From the NCBI GenBank assembly GCA_004299235.1, contig SCQL01000031.1:1-64000 (forward strand): a stretch of DNA of 64,000 nucleotides. The letters run 5' to 3'. This DNA comes from a bacterium. GTDB lineage: Bacteria > Chloroflexota > Dormibacteria > Dormibacterales > Dormibacteraceae. The notes beneath the pieces are model-generated. The model did no database searches and was not told the DNA's origin. It was given only the letters and a program-made list of their open reading frames with translations. The position numbers were made by a program, and so were the translations under genes. Position 1 is the stretch's first letter, and the number at the start of each line of letters is the position of its first letter. This document shows positions 24,859 through 33,184 of the stretch, in pieces.

Positions 24859-25608
24859 TCAGCCGGTCGAGACCAGGAGGTCGGTTCGGTCGTCAGGTTC
24901 GGTGTTGCGCAGGAGGTCGACGATGCGCGGCTCCCACGACACGATGACGCCGGTCGCCCCAGCGGTCTCGTAGGCGGCCAGGGTCTTTCCCCATGCCTCC
25001 CGGTCGGGCGGGATCGGGATCTCGACCCACACCTCCCCGCCGCCCGGATCGGCCCTCAGGCCTTCGGGCGGCGAGCCGGGCTGGATGATTCCGTTCGCGA
25101 TGCTCCGCAGCCCATCGCGAGCCGGTCCGTGTGGTGAGGCGATGAGGATCGGTGGCCCCTCGGGCCGGGCACCGCGCGCCAGGCGGACGGAGGGCAACTG
25201 GTAGAACCGTCCATCGAACCGCTCGCCGGAGCCCGAGCACAGCAGCTTCAACACCTGAAGGAACTCCTCCAGCCGGCCGCCGCTCTCCTCCAGGCCAAAA
25301 CCCAGGACCAGCCGGTTGCCGCTGAGCTGGTCGAAGGCGATCACCGTGGCCGCAAAGAGCGCCGGCGGCCACGCCGCCACCGACGGGAAGGCAATCCCCA
25401 ACCTGACGCGACGGGTCACCGCGGCCATCGCCGCCGCCAAGACCCAGGGTTGGAGCTGGGGCTCGACGTGGCTGCCGGCGCCAGGCTGCACCGCGGTGTC
25501 ATGCAGCCAGATCGTGTCGGCCCCTCCAGCCTCGAGGGCGGTGACGTCCGCCAGGTATTCGCCAGGCCGGCCGATGGTGGCGGGTAGCTTGACGCCCACC
25601 CTGAGCAC
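24859..25608 (-). CDS. LLM-class flavin-dependent oxidoreductase (luciferase-like)
   Basis: A 249-residue TIM-barrel protein of the bacterial luciferase/F420-dependent reductase superfamily. Landmarks are LEAGGADTIWLHD near the N-terminus, TRRVRLGIAFPSVAAWPPALFA and RLVLGFGLEESGGR. It is shorter than most members (about 300). Whether it uses FMN or F420 cannot be decided. The GTG start at 25608 is supported by TACAGT ending 6 nt upstream. It lies directly downstream of the fdh promoter region on the opposite side and is a single gene. Confidence 0.75.
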   Translation of the reverse strand: MLRVGVKLPATIGRPGEYLADVTALEAGGADTIWLHDTAVQPGAGSHVEPQLQPWVLAAAMAAVTRRVRLGIAFPSVAAWPPALFAATVIAFDQLSGNRLVLGFGLEESGGRLEEFLQVLKLLCSGSGERFDGRFYQLPSVRLARGARPEGPPILIASPHGPARDGLRSIANGIIQPGSPPEGLRADPGGGEVWVEIPIPPDREAWGKTLAAYETAGATGVIVSWEPRIVDLLRNTEPDDRTDLLVSTG

Positions 25609-25614
25609 GCACCC

Positions 25615-25620
25615 ACTGTA
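25615..25620 (-). promoter_or_regulatory. -10 box (TACAGT) for a leaderless LLM oxidoreductase mRNA
   Basis: Read on the minus strand, TACAGT fits TANNNT and ends 6 nt before the GTG at 25608. No ribosome binding site is seen. Confidence 0.4.
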
Positions 25621-25701
25621 GCTCCGCCGGCGGCCGGCGCCGCGCCTCCGGTCTTAGTCTTTACGCATCAAATCGATGGACCGCAAGCCCGCCGCGGACT
25701 G

Positions 25702-25707
25702 TAATCT
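25702..25707 (+). promoter_or_regulatory. -10 box (TAATCT) before the PIG-L gene
   Basis: TAATCT lies 9 nt before the GTG at 25717 with no ribosome binding site between, consistent with a very short or absent leader. Confidence 0.35.
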
Positions 25708-25716
25708 GCCGTTGCA

Positions 25717-26712
25717 GTGGCAGGCGCTGCCGTCAGGCCACGACGGCGAGCCCGGTTCGCCAGCGCGTTGTGGGCCGCGGCGCTCGCGGCCGCCGTGCTG
25801 GTGTGCGCCGGCAGCCCCGGGCCGGGGGCCGGGAGCGGCGACTTAGTGGCGCCGCGGCTCGATCCCGTCGACGTGCTGGTCTTCGCCCCCCACCCCGACG
25901 ACGAGGTCATCGGCGCCGGCGGCGTGATCCAGCAGGCGCTCGCCGCCGGGCGGCGCGTCCGGATCGTCTTCGCCACCAACGGCGATGGCTACCCGCGCGC
26001 GGCTTCCGCGCTGTTCAGGAAGGACCTGATGGCCCTCCGCCATGACGATTACGACCGGCTGGGGGCCGCCCGCCAGCGCGAGGCGGTGGCGGCAGACGGC
26101 GCGCTCGGCCTAGGCCCGCGGAGCCTGGTCTTTCTGGGCTATCCGGACGGTGTGCTGGCGGACGTCTACGCCGGCGCCGATGGCGCCCCTGTCAAGTCAC
26201 CGACCACTGGCCGCACATCGACGTATGGACCCGCGCTGACCGACTTCCACACGCTAAGCCACGGACGCCCCGCGCCCTACACCTCCGCGGCGGCCCTGGC
26301 CGACGTCGAACAGGTGCTGCGGGAGTCGGAGCCGGCGCTGGTCTACGTCAGCGATGGGGCCGATGAGCACCCGGACCACCGGGCCACGTACGACCTCGTC
26401 AGGGACGCCGTCGCCGCGACCGGCTACACCGGGGAGCTGCTCACCTACCTCGTGCACGGGGGGCAGGAGTGGCCCTGGCCTGAAGGCCCCACGCCAGGTT
26501 TGCCGTTTGAGGTGCACACAACACGCGGCGACGGCCATCCGGCCGGCGTCGCCTGGCCGCCTTCCCTCCGGGTCCCGATCACGGCCGGCGAGAACGCGGT
26601 GAAGCTGCGCGCGATCTCGGCGCACCTGTCGCAGTGGGAGGTCGACGGCCCCTACCTCGAATCGTTCGTGAAGTCGGAAGAGATCTTCTGGAGCGTTCCC
26701 GCGACACGTTGA
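25717..26712 (+). CDS. Secreted PIG-L family deacetylase
   Basis: Zinc-dependent N-deacetylase of the PIG-L/LmbE family acting on sugar-linked amides, 331 residues. The N-terminus has Arg-rich residues and a hydrophobic stretch (about residues 14-32) that make a signal peptide or anchor, so it probably works outside the membrane. Zinc ligands and catalytic Asp lie in APHPDDEVIGAGG, with the third ligand in DEHPDHRATYD. The GTG start at 25717 is supported by a -10 box 9 nt upstream. The substrate could be a cell-envelope glycan or a small glycoconjugate; intracellular mycothiol-type deacetylases lack such a signal peptide. Confidence 0.85.
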   Translation: MAGAAVRPRRRARFASALWAAALAAAVLVCAGSPGPGAGSGDLVAPRLDPVDVLVFAPHPDDEVIGAGGVIQQALAAGRRVRIVFATNGDGYPRAASALFRKDLMALRHDDYDRLGAARQREAVAADGALGLGPRSLVFLGYPDGVLADVYAGADGAPVKSPTTGRTSTYGPALTDFHTLSHGRPAPYTSAAALADVEQVLRESEPALVYVSDGADEHPDHRATYDLVRDAVAATGYTGELLTYLVHGGQEWPWPEGPTPGLPFEVHTTRGDGHPAGVAWPPSLRVPITAGENAVKLRAISAHLSQWEVDGPYLESFVKSEEIFWSVPATR

Positions 26713-26734
26713 ACCGTCGCCAGGGCGCGGGACT

Positions 26735-28129
26735 TCAGCCCTCGGCGAGCTCCAGCAAAGCAGGGGCTCCGAGCGCCCTCAATGCCGGCACGGCTGCGAC
26801 GACGTCGCCGACGATGAGGGTCGCGGGCGCCTCGATCCGCCGCTGATCCGCCAGGCGGGCGATCGCCGCCAGCGGGCCGCGGACGCTGCGCTGATCCGCC
26901 AGCGTCGCGTTGCCGACCAGCGCCGCGGGCCGCGATCCGCCGACGGCTCGGGCCAGCGTTTCGGCCACCTCGGCGAGGTTGGCGCGAGGCATCAGGACGA
27001 TGAGCGTGTCGCAGGCGAGCGCGAGGTCGTGCAGCCGCCCGAGCGAGCCGCCTCCCTGCGCGGTCGTGATCGCGACCGAGGAGGCGACGCCGCGCATGGT
27101 GACCGGGATGCCCGCGGCGGCGGGCGCCGCCAGGGCGGCGGTGACGCCGGGCACGACGACGACCTCGATGCCCGCATCCACCAGGCCGGTGAGCTCCTCG
27201 CCACCTCGACCGAACACGAACGGGTCGCCGCCCTTCAGCCTGACGACGAAGTTGCCGGCCTGCGCGAGTTCGATCAGGCGCGCGGTGATCGCCTCCTGCC
27301 GCGGGCTCTTGCTCCCTCCACGCTTGCCCACGTCTTCGAGCTCTGCCTGCGGCCCGCGCAGGGCCAGCGTCTCGGGCGCGATGAGGGCGTCGTGCAGAAC
27401 GAAGTCCGCGTCGGCGAGCAGCTCCCGGGCCTTGACGGTGATGAGCTCCGGATCGCCAGGCCCGGCGCCGACGAGCGCGACGCGCCCCGGGTGGCCCGCA
27501 CCAGGCCGAGCCAGGGCCGCGGCGCGATCTCCGGCCTCATCGGTCCGGCCGTCGCGGAGCAGCTCGCGAACGTCCGACCTGATGAGGCGGCGATACGCCC
27601 GCGTCTGTTCGGCGATCGGCACGCCGCGCTCCCGCAGCTCGCGCCGGATTCGCCCGACGAGCGCGGTGAACGGCCCCCACTCGCGGCCGAGCCAGCGCTC
27701 GAGCCGAGCGCGCAGCGCCGACGCCAGGAACGGGCTCTCACCCGACGTGGAGATGGCGATCAGCAGCGGATCGCGGCGAACGATCGCCGGGGCGATGAAG
27801 CGGCACTGCGCCGGACGGTCGACGACGTTGATCAGGATGCCCGAGTCCTCCGCCTCCCGCCAGCTGCTCGCGTTGATCCCGGCGTCTTCGCTGGCGTCGA
27901 CCACCAGCCGCGCGCCGGCGAGGTCGCCATGCCGGTAATCGCGCCGCACGGCCCGCACCCGGCCGCCGGCCGCGAGGGCCTCGAGCGTCGGGTTCAGCCG
28001 CGAAGCAACGACGGTGACGAGGGCGCCGGCCTCCAGCAGCGCCTCCGCCTTCTCCGCCGCGAACCCGCCACCGCCAAGGACGACGCACCGCTGGCGGGCC
28101 AGGTCCAGGAATACGGGGTAGTACCTCAA
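26735..28129 (-). CDS. cysG: Siroheme synthase (CysG-type, trifunctional)
   Basis: Makes siroheme for sulfite reductase from uroporphyrinogen III: methylation, oxidation and iron insertion. 464 residues, as expected. The N-terminal Met8-like part has the NAD-binding VVLGGGGFAAEKA and INVVDRPAQCRFIAP. The C-terminal methyltransferase starts near residue 213 with LVGAGPGDPELITVKA and includes RLKGGDPFVFGRGGEE. The TTG start at 28129 overlaps the upstream stop (TTGA); the frame back to 28276 is antiphase. As the last gene of the sulfur operon it supplies the cofactor of the first gene's product. Confidence 0.93.
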   Translation of the reverse strand: MRYYPVFLDLARQRCVVLGGGGFAAEKAEALLEAGALVTVVASRLNPTLEALAAGGRVRAVRRDYRHGDLAGARLVVDASEDAGINASSWREAEDSGILINVVDRPAQCRFIAPAIVRRDPLLIAISTSGESPFLASALRARLERWLGREWGPFTALVGRIRRELRERGVPIAEQTRAYRRLIRSDVRELLRDGRTDEAGDRAAALARPGAGHPGRVALVGAGPGDPELITVKARELLADADFVLHDALIAPETLALRGPQAELEDVGKRGGSKSPRQEAITARLIELAQAGNFVVRLKGGDPFVFGRGGEELTGLVDAGIEVVVVPGVTAALAAPAAAGIPVTMRGVASSVAITTAQGGGSLGRLHDLALACDTLIVLMPRANLAEVAETLARAVGGSRPAALVGNATLADQRSVRGPLAAIARLADQRRIEAPATLIVGDVVAAVPALRALGAPALLELAEG

Positions 28130-29772
28130 GCAGTCGCCTCTCGCTTGGTCGCTTCGCTCAGCACCCGCGCCACCTCGGGTCGTGTGAACTCCGGCGGTAG
28201 AGCCTCGCCCTCCGCCAGGAGCTTGCGCACCGCGGACCCGCTCAACGTTCGGTGCAGGTCCTTGGGATGCGGGCACGTCCGGTTCGAGGCCATGCCGCCG
28301 CAGACCGAGCAGTAAAAGGTGTGCTCGAAGCGCAGGATCTCGATCCCCAGCTCACCCGGTCCGTACTCGTCGAAGATCCGGTGCGCGGCATAGGTGTCGT
28401 AGTAGCTGCCGACGCCCGCGTGATCGCGCCCGACGATGAAGTGCGTGCAACCGTAGTTGCGCCGGACGATGGCGTGGAACACGGCCTCCTTCGGCCCCGC
28501 GTAACGCATCCAGGCGGGGTTGGTCGCAAGCACGGCCCGGTCCGCCGGGTAGTAGCCGTCGAGCAGCTCCTGGTAGCAGCGCATCCGGACCGACGCCGGG
28601 ATGTCGTCGCTCTTGGTCTCACCCACGAGCGGGTGGAGGAGAAGCCCGTCGACGATCTCGAGCGCCACCTTCTGCAGGTACTCGTGGGCGCGGTGGACCG
28701 GGTTGCGCGTCTGGAAGCCGACCATTGTCCTCCACGCCCGCTGCGCTTTGACGGCGCGCACCTGGGCGGGGGTGAGGTCGAACTCCGGGAAGCCTGAGGT
28801 CGGTCGCGCGAGCGCGATCACCTCGCCGCTCAGCGCCCACCGGCCGGAGTCCTTGAGCACGCGCACACCGGGATGGGCTTCATCCTCGGTGCCGTACACC
28901 CCGAGCGCCTCGCGCGCGTGGTCGGTTGGATACGCATCGGCGAGGTTCAGGATTCCCACCGGTCTGTCACCGATGAACAGAGCCACCCGATCGGCTTTCG
29001 GCACCGAGGCGGCGCGCAAGAGGATCGGGATGGTGAACGGCAGGCCGCTCGCCAGCCGTCCGCTCGAAATCACCGCCTCGTAGTCCTCACGGCCCATGAA
29101 CGAATCCACCGGGGCGAGCGCGCCGGCGGCGAGCATGAAGAGGTCGGAGAGCTCGCGCTGGCCGACCTCGAGCCGGGGCAATAGGCGCGCTTCCGCCCGA
29201 AGCGACTGGAGCTCCTCTCCTTCCGGCAGCCGCTCGGGCACCTGTCGCGGCAGGTGGCCGAGACGTTCCAGCGTGTCGATGACCTTGGCCACGGATTCCG
29301 CCAGCGTTTCGGTGGAGGTCTCGCAGACGACCTCGGCCTTCAGAGGTTCCTCGTACGGATCGCTGACGCCGGTGAAGTTGGCGATCTCGCCCGCGATCGC
29401 CTTGCGGTACAGGCCCTTGGTGTCGCGCTCGACCAGCGTGTCGAGCGGGCAGCGGACGAAGACCTCGACAAAACCAGGAGTCGCCTGGCGAACCTCGTCG
29501 CGAACCTCCCGGTAGGGCGAGATCGCGGCGGTGATCGCGACCCCGCCGTGGCGCGCGACCAGGCGGGCGACGTAGCCGATGCGCCGGATGTTGGTGTCTC
29601 GGTCTTCTTTGGAGAAGCCGAGGCCCTTGGAGAGATGGGTCCGCACCTCATCGCCGTCGAGCAGCTCCGCCCGCCGGCCCCGGCGCGCAAGCTCCGCCTG
29701 CAGCGCGTTCGCGATCGTCGACTTGCCGGCGCCCGACAGTCCCGTGAACCAGACAACGAATCCCTTGCTCAA
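28126..29772 (-). CDS. Fused APS kinase (N-terminal) - ATP sulfurylase (C-terminal)
   Basis: Activates sulfate to APS and phosphorylates it to PAPS. 548 residues. The N-terminal kinase has the P-loop GLSGAGKST (residues 11-19), DGDEVR and ISPYREVRDEVR. The C-terminal sulfurylase has QTRNPVHRAHE near 350, the GRDHAGVG motif and a putative zinc site CSVC...CPHP near 487. The kinase-first order is that of animal PAPS synthetase; many bacterial fusions have sulfurylase first. TTG at 29772 has GGAGGAG upstream and overlaps the permease stop; the longer frame is antiphase. Whether the kinase half is active cannot be judged, but its key motifs are intact. Confidence 0.93.
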   Translation of the reverse strand: MSKGFVVWFTGLSGAGKSTIANALQAELARRGRRAELLDGDEVRTHLSKGLGFSKEDRDTNIRRIGYVARLVARHGGVAITAAISPYREVRDEVRQATPGFVEVFVRCPLDTLVERDTKGLYRKAIAGEIANFTGVSDPYEEPLKAEVVCETSTETLAESVAKVIDTLERLGHLPRQVPERLPEGEELQSLRAEARLLPRLEVGQRELSDLFMLAAGALAPVDSFMGREDYEAVISSGRLASGLPFTIPILLRAASVPKADRVALFIGDRPVGILNLADAYPTDHAREALGVYGTEDEAHPGVRVLKDSGRWALSGEVIALARPTSGFPEFDLTPAQVRAVKAQRAWRTMVGFQTRNPVHRAHEYLQKVALEIVDGLLLHPLVGETKSDDIPASVRMRCYQELLDGYYPADRAVLATNPAWMRYAGPKEAVFHAIVRRNYGCTHFIVGRDHAGVGSYYDTYAAHRIFDEYGPGELGIEILRFEHTFYCSVCGGMASNRTCPHPKDLHRTLSGSAVRKLLAEGEALPPEFTRPEVARVLSEATKREATA

Positions 29773-30626
29773 GCTTCTCCTCCAAGCAGGCCCCAGCGCC
29801 GCCGGATGGCAACGTCCAGGCTCCCAAACAGGCTGTCGATGACAACGCCGATGACGAAGATCACGATCATCAAAGCCAGGAGCTGCTCGGCGTCGGCGAA
29901 CTCCCGGGCGAACTGGATTTCCTGTCCGAGCGACGGCTGATGGCCGACGATCCCGATGATCTCCGCCGCCATCAGGCTCCGCCAGGCGAATGCCCAACCC
30001 TGCTTCAGGCCGCCGACGAACGACGGCAGAGCCGCGGGGAGGATCACGTGCCGGTACAGGCCGAGGCCGCGCGCGCCCATGACCCGGCCGACTCGTACCA
30101 AAAGCGGCTGCACATGATCCACGCCGCCAAGGAGTCCACCGGCGATGGCCGGAGCGGCGCCGAGGATGACGACGAACAGGATCGCGGTCTCGCTGAGCTG
30201 GAAGAGCAGGAACGCGAGCGGCAACCACGCGATGGACGGCATCGACTGCAGGCCGAGGATGGCGGAGCCCACCGCCTTGCGAAGGACGGCGATCCGCGCC
30301 ACCAGGATGCCGACCGCGCTGCCGGCGGCCGCCGCGATCGCGTAGCCGACGAGCGCGCGCCGCAGCGTGCTCGCCACGCCGAGGTAGAAATCGAGGTGAC
30401 TCAGGTCCTGATACAGGCGCTGGAACACCGGCCGCGGTCCGGGCAGCAGGTAGTCCGGCTGCCAGCCGGACCAGACGACCAGCTGCCACGCCGCCAGCGC
30501 CAGCGCGACGGCGGCCAACTTCGGCCACAGGCCCGACCACAACCGCACCAGGGAAGCCGGCCGCGGCAGCAGTGCCAATTCCACCGCATCCGGCGCCTGG
30601 AGCTTGCCCGCGAGATCAGCGGCCAT
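29769..30626 (-). CDS. SsuC/TauC-type ABC transporter permease
   Basis: Membrane subunit of a nitrate/sulfonate/taurine-type importer, 285 residues with about six helices. The EAA-type coupling loop is visible as ARGLGLYRHVILPAALPSFVGGLKQGWAFAWR. ATG at 30626. It overlaps neighbours on both sides, so its stoichiometry follows the operon. Position inside a sulfate reduction operon makes sulfate or an easily released sulfur compound the likely cargo. Confidence 0.9.
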   Translation of the reverse strand: MAADLAGKLQAPDAVELALLPRPASLVRLWSGLWPKLAAVALALAAWQLVVWSGWQPDYLLPGPRPVFQRLYQDLSHLDFYLGVASTLRRALVGYAIAAAAGSAVGILVARIAVLRKAVGSAILGLQSMPSIAWLPLAFLLFQLSETAILFVVILGAAPAIAGGLLGGVDHVQPLLVRVGRVMGARGLGLYRHVILPAALPSFVGGLKQGWAFAWRSLMAAEIIGIVGHQPSLGQEIQFAREFADAEQLLALMIVIFVIGVVIDSLFGSLDVAIRRRWGLLGGEA

Positions 30627-31386
30627 CGACCGTCATCTCCTGCTTCAAGCGTTCGGTGATGCGGCCGGCGATGACGGCGAGGTCGGGCGAGTCCAGGCTC
30701 CGCGGCCGGGGCAGGTCGACCTGCACCTCGTGTCCCACGCGACCGGGCCGGCTCGTGAACACCAGCACCCGATCCCCGAGCCGCACCGCCTCGCGGGCGT
30801 TGTGGGTGACGAAGAGGATGGTGAGCCCGGTTTCGCTCCAGATCCGCTCGAGCTCCTCGTGCAGGAGGTCGCGGGTGATGGCGTCGAGAGCGGCGAAGGG
30901 CTCGTCCATTAGGAGGACGTCGGCGTCCTGCGCCAGAGCGCGCGCCAGCGCCACCCGCTGCTTCATGCCTCCGGACAGCTCGTGAGGGCGCCGGCTCTCG
31001 AAACCGCCGAGATGCACGCGACTCAGCAGCTCCCGCGCCACCTCACGGCGCCGGGATCTCCCGACGCCGCGCAGCTCGAGCGCCAGCTCGACGTTGCCCG
31101 CCGCGGTCAGCCACGGGAGCAGCGCCGCCTCTTGGAACATGAGCGCGACTCGCCCATGAACGTGGGCGTGGCCGGCGGTGGGGCGGTCGAGGCCGGCGAG
31201 GACGTTGAGCAGCGTGCTCTTGCCCGAGCCCGACGCCCCCACGACGCAGACCAGCTCCCCGCGCTTGACCTCCAGGGTCGCGCCCTGCAGCGCGACCAGG
31301 AGCCGGTCGTCCTGCGGAAACGCCATGGTCAGGCGGTCGACGCTGACCGCGTGCTTGTCGGAGAGCTGGAGGACGTTGCTGCTCAC
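30616..31386 (-). CDS. SsuB/TauB-type ABC transporter ATPase
   Basis: ATP-hydrolysing subunit, 256 residues: Walker A GASGSGKST, signature LSGGMKQRVALARAL, Walker B VLLMDEPFAALDA and the switch His in LFVTHNAREA. The GTG start at 31386 overlaps the binding-protein stop (GTGA); the open frame to 31767 is antiphase. It pairs with the permease overlapping its 3' end by 11 nt. Confidence 0.92.
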   Translation of the reverse strand: MSSNVLQLSDKHAVSVDRLTMAFPQDDRLLVALQGATLEVKRGELVCVVGASGSGKSTLLNVLAGLDRPTAGHAHVHGRVALMFQEAALLPWLTAAGNVELALELRGVGRSRRREVARELLSRVHLGGFESRRPHELSGGMKQRVALARALAQDADVLLMDEPFAALDAITRDLLHEELERIWSETGLTILFVTHNAREAVRLGDRVLVFTSRPGRVGHEVQVDLPRPRSLDSPDLAVIAGRITERLKQEMTVDGR

Positions 31387-32450
31387 AGGCCGCTGACCGC
31401 CGGTTGGCTGTGCTCGGCGAGCACCTGGTTGAGGAGCGTCAGGTCGTAAATGCCGTTGAGGTCGACGCTGCCGAGCAAGCCGACGCCGTGGGCGCGGTTG
31501 GCGTCGGCCTTGAGCGTGGCGCCAAGCGGGTCGAGGGTGAAGGTCATATGCGACCAGGCGGCGGCCACCACCCCCGCCCCCAGTTTCTGGGACGTGATCT
31601 CGGCGACGGCGTCGTTGGTCGCCTGCTGCGCGCCGGCGGTGTTCGAGTTCAGGTAGCCGATCGCCTGGTAGAGACCCTCGAGCAGGGCCTTGGTTCTCTT
31701 CGGATGCGCCCGCAGGAAGTCGGTTCTCACGATGAGGTTCGTGGTCACGAACTGGCCCCGCGGCCACAAGTCACGCTCATCCACGAGGGCCTTGCCGCCG
31801 CCCTCGACGACCAGCCGGCTCGCCCACGGCTCGGGGACCCAGGCGCCGTCGATCTGGCCCTGCTTGAACGCGACCAGGGTCTGCGAGTTGTCCTGCGGCA
31901 CGATGCTCACGTCGCCGCCGCCGGTGGTGTCGGCATGGAAACCGTGGTCCTTCAGGAACCAGCGCAGGGCGATGTCCTGGGTGCCGCCCAGCTGAGGATC
32001 GGCGATCTTCTTGCCCTTTAGGTCGGCGATCGACGTGATGCTGGGCTTGACCACGAGGAGGGTGCCTCCGGACGTGGCACCGGCGATGACGCGGATGGCC
32101 TCGCCGTGCGACCGCGCGTACGCGATCGTGGTCGGATTCGGACCGGCGAAGCTGACGTCGATCGAATTCGAGAGGATGGCCGTGACCGCTTCGCCGCCGG
32201 CGTTGAAGGTGTGGGTCTCGAGCTTGACGCCGGTGCCGAGGGCGCCGGCGAAGAATCCTTGCCTCACGCCCACCAGGGCGGGCGCGTGAGTGAGGTTGGG
32301 AAAGTAGCCGAGCCGGACCACGAGCGGCGCGTCGTCGGTTGGGGCCGCGGAGCTGACGGCCTGGCCGCAGGCGAGCGGCATCAGGGCCGTCAGCGCGAAG
32401 GCCAGGGTTTTCAACCCCCCGAACCGCGCTCGACCCTTCGTCGGTGTCAC
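31383..32450 (-). CDS. SsuA/TauA-type substrate-binding lipoprotein
   Basis: Receptor of the same importer, 355 residues of the NMT1/SsuA family. The signal peptide ends in lipobox LMPLAC; the ligand domain begins VVRLGYFPNLTHAPALVGVRQGFF and carries SIADLKGKKIADPQLGGTQD and IDGAWVPEPWASRLV, all typical of sulfonate/nitrate-type receptors. The GTG start at 32450 overlaps the cysH stop. No sulfonate monooxygenase (SsuD, TauD) is encoded anywhere in the window, so inorganic sulfate is a real possibility despite the family's usual ligands. Confidence 0.88.
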   Translation of the reverse strand: MTPTKGRARFGGLKTLAFALTALMPLACGQAVSSAAPTDDAPLVVRLGYFPNLTHAPALVGVRQGFFAGALGTGVKLETHTFNAGGEAVTAILSNSIDVSFAGPNPTTIAYARSHGEAIRVIAGATSGGTLLVVKPSITSIADLKGKKIADPQLGGTQDIALRWFLKDHGFHADTTGGGDVSIVPQDNSQTLVAFKQGQIDGAWVPEPWASRLVVEGGGKALVDERDLWPRGQFVTTNLIVRTDFLRAHPKRTKALLEGLYQAIGYLNSNTAGAQQATNDAVAEITSQKLGAGVVAAAWSHMTFTLDPLGATLKADANRAHGVGLLGSVDLNGIYDLTLLNQVLAEHSQPAVSGL

Positions 32451-33184
32451 CGGTTGCGGTTCCCGGGCGTGCTCGGTTGCGGCCGGTCGAGCGTCCAGTG
32501 AAGGCCGCACTCTTTGACTTCGTCCTGCTCCCACCACCACCGGCCCGCACGCTCTGACTCACCGGCCGTGGTGGCGCGGGTGCAGGGCGCGCAACCGATC
32601 GAGGTGTAGCCGTGGTCGTAGAGCGAGTGATAGGGAACCTTGTGCTCGCGTATGTAGCTCCAGACCTGGTCTCTGGTCCACCCGGCCAGCGGCGCGATCT
32701 TGGCGATCCCGCCGTGCTCTGGATCGTCGTCCACGACCGGCGTCTGGGCGCGAGTGGCCAGCTGCGCGCGGCGCAGGCCGGTCACCCAGGCGTCGTAGCG
32801 CGCCAGCGCGAGAGCGAGCGGTCTCGATTTTCGGACGTCGCAGCACAGCCGGCGCAGGTCCGGTGACTGGTGGAAGAGGTTCGTGCCGTGGCGGCTGACC
32901 ATTTCACGGACCTCCTTCGAGGCCGGGGCGACGACGTCGACCGCGATCCCGTACCGCTGCCGCACCCGGTCGATCATGTCGTGGGTTGCCTGCGGCAGTC
33001 GGCCGGTATCCAGGGTGAGCACGTTCACCCTCTTCGTGATCCGCGCCGACATGTCGATCAGCACCGACGACTCGGCCTGAAAGCTCGTGACGAGCGCGAC
33101 TCGCGGGAACGACTCGAACGCCCAGCGCAGAACGGCTTCCGGGCTCGATCCGGACAGGATGGCGGCCGGCGCCGATGCGCTCAC
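32447..33184 (-). CDS. cysH: APS reductase (CysH family, Fe-S type)
   Basis: Reduces adenylyl sulfate to sulfite with thioredoxin, 245 residues. It has the two Cys pairs RLCCDVRK (near 112) and IGCAPC (near 195), which ligate a [4Fe-4S] cluster and mark APS-type reductases, plus the catalytic ECGLH near the C-terminus. PAPS-type enzymes lack those pairs. The GTG start overlaps the sulfite reductase stop (GTGA). It sits between the sulfite reductase and the transporter in the operon. Confidence 0.94.
   Translation of the reverse strand: MSASAPAAILSGSSPEAVLRWAFESFPRVALVTSFQAESSVLIDMSARITKRVNVLTLDTGRLPQATHDMIDRVRQRYGIAVDVVAPASKEVREMVSRHGTNLFHQSPDLRRLCCDVRKSRPLALALARYDAWVTGLRRAQLATRAQTPVVDDDPEHGGIAKIAPLAGWTRDQVWSYIREHKVPYHSLYDHGYTSIGCAPCTRATTAGESERAGRWWWEQDEVKECGLHWTLDRPQPSTPGNRNR

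Noticed and set aside
29773-30540. Upstream extension of the APS kinase-sulfurylase frame
   Set aside because: Antiphase of the permease gene; the TTG at 29772 with GGAGGAG fits the kinase start.
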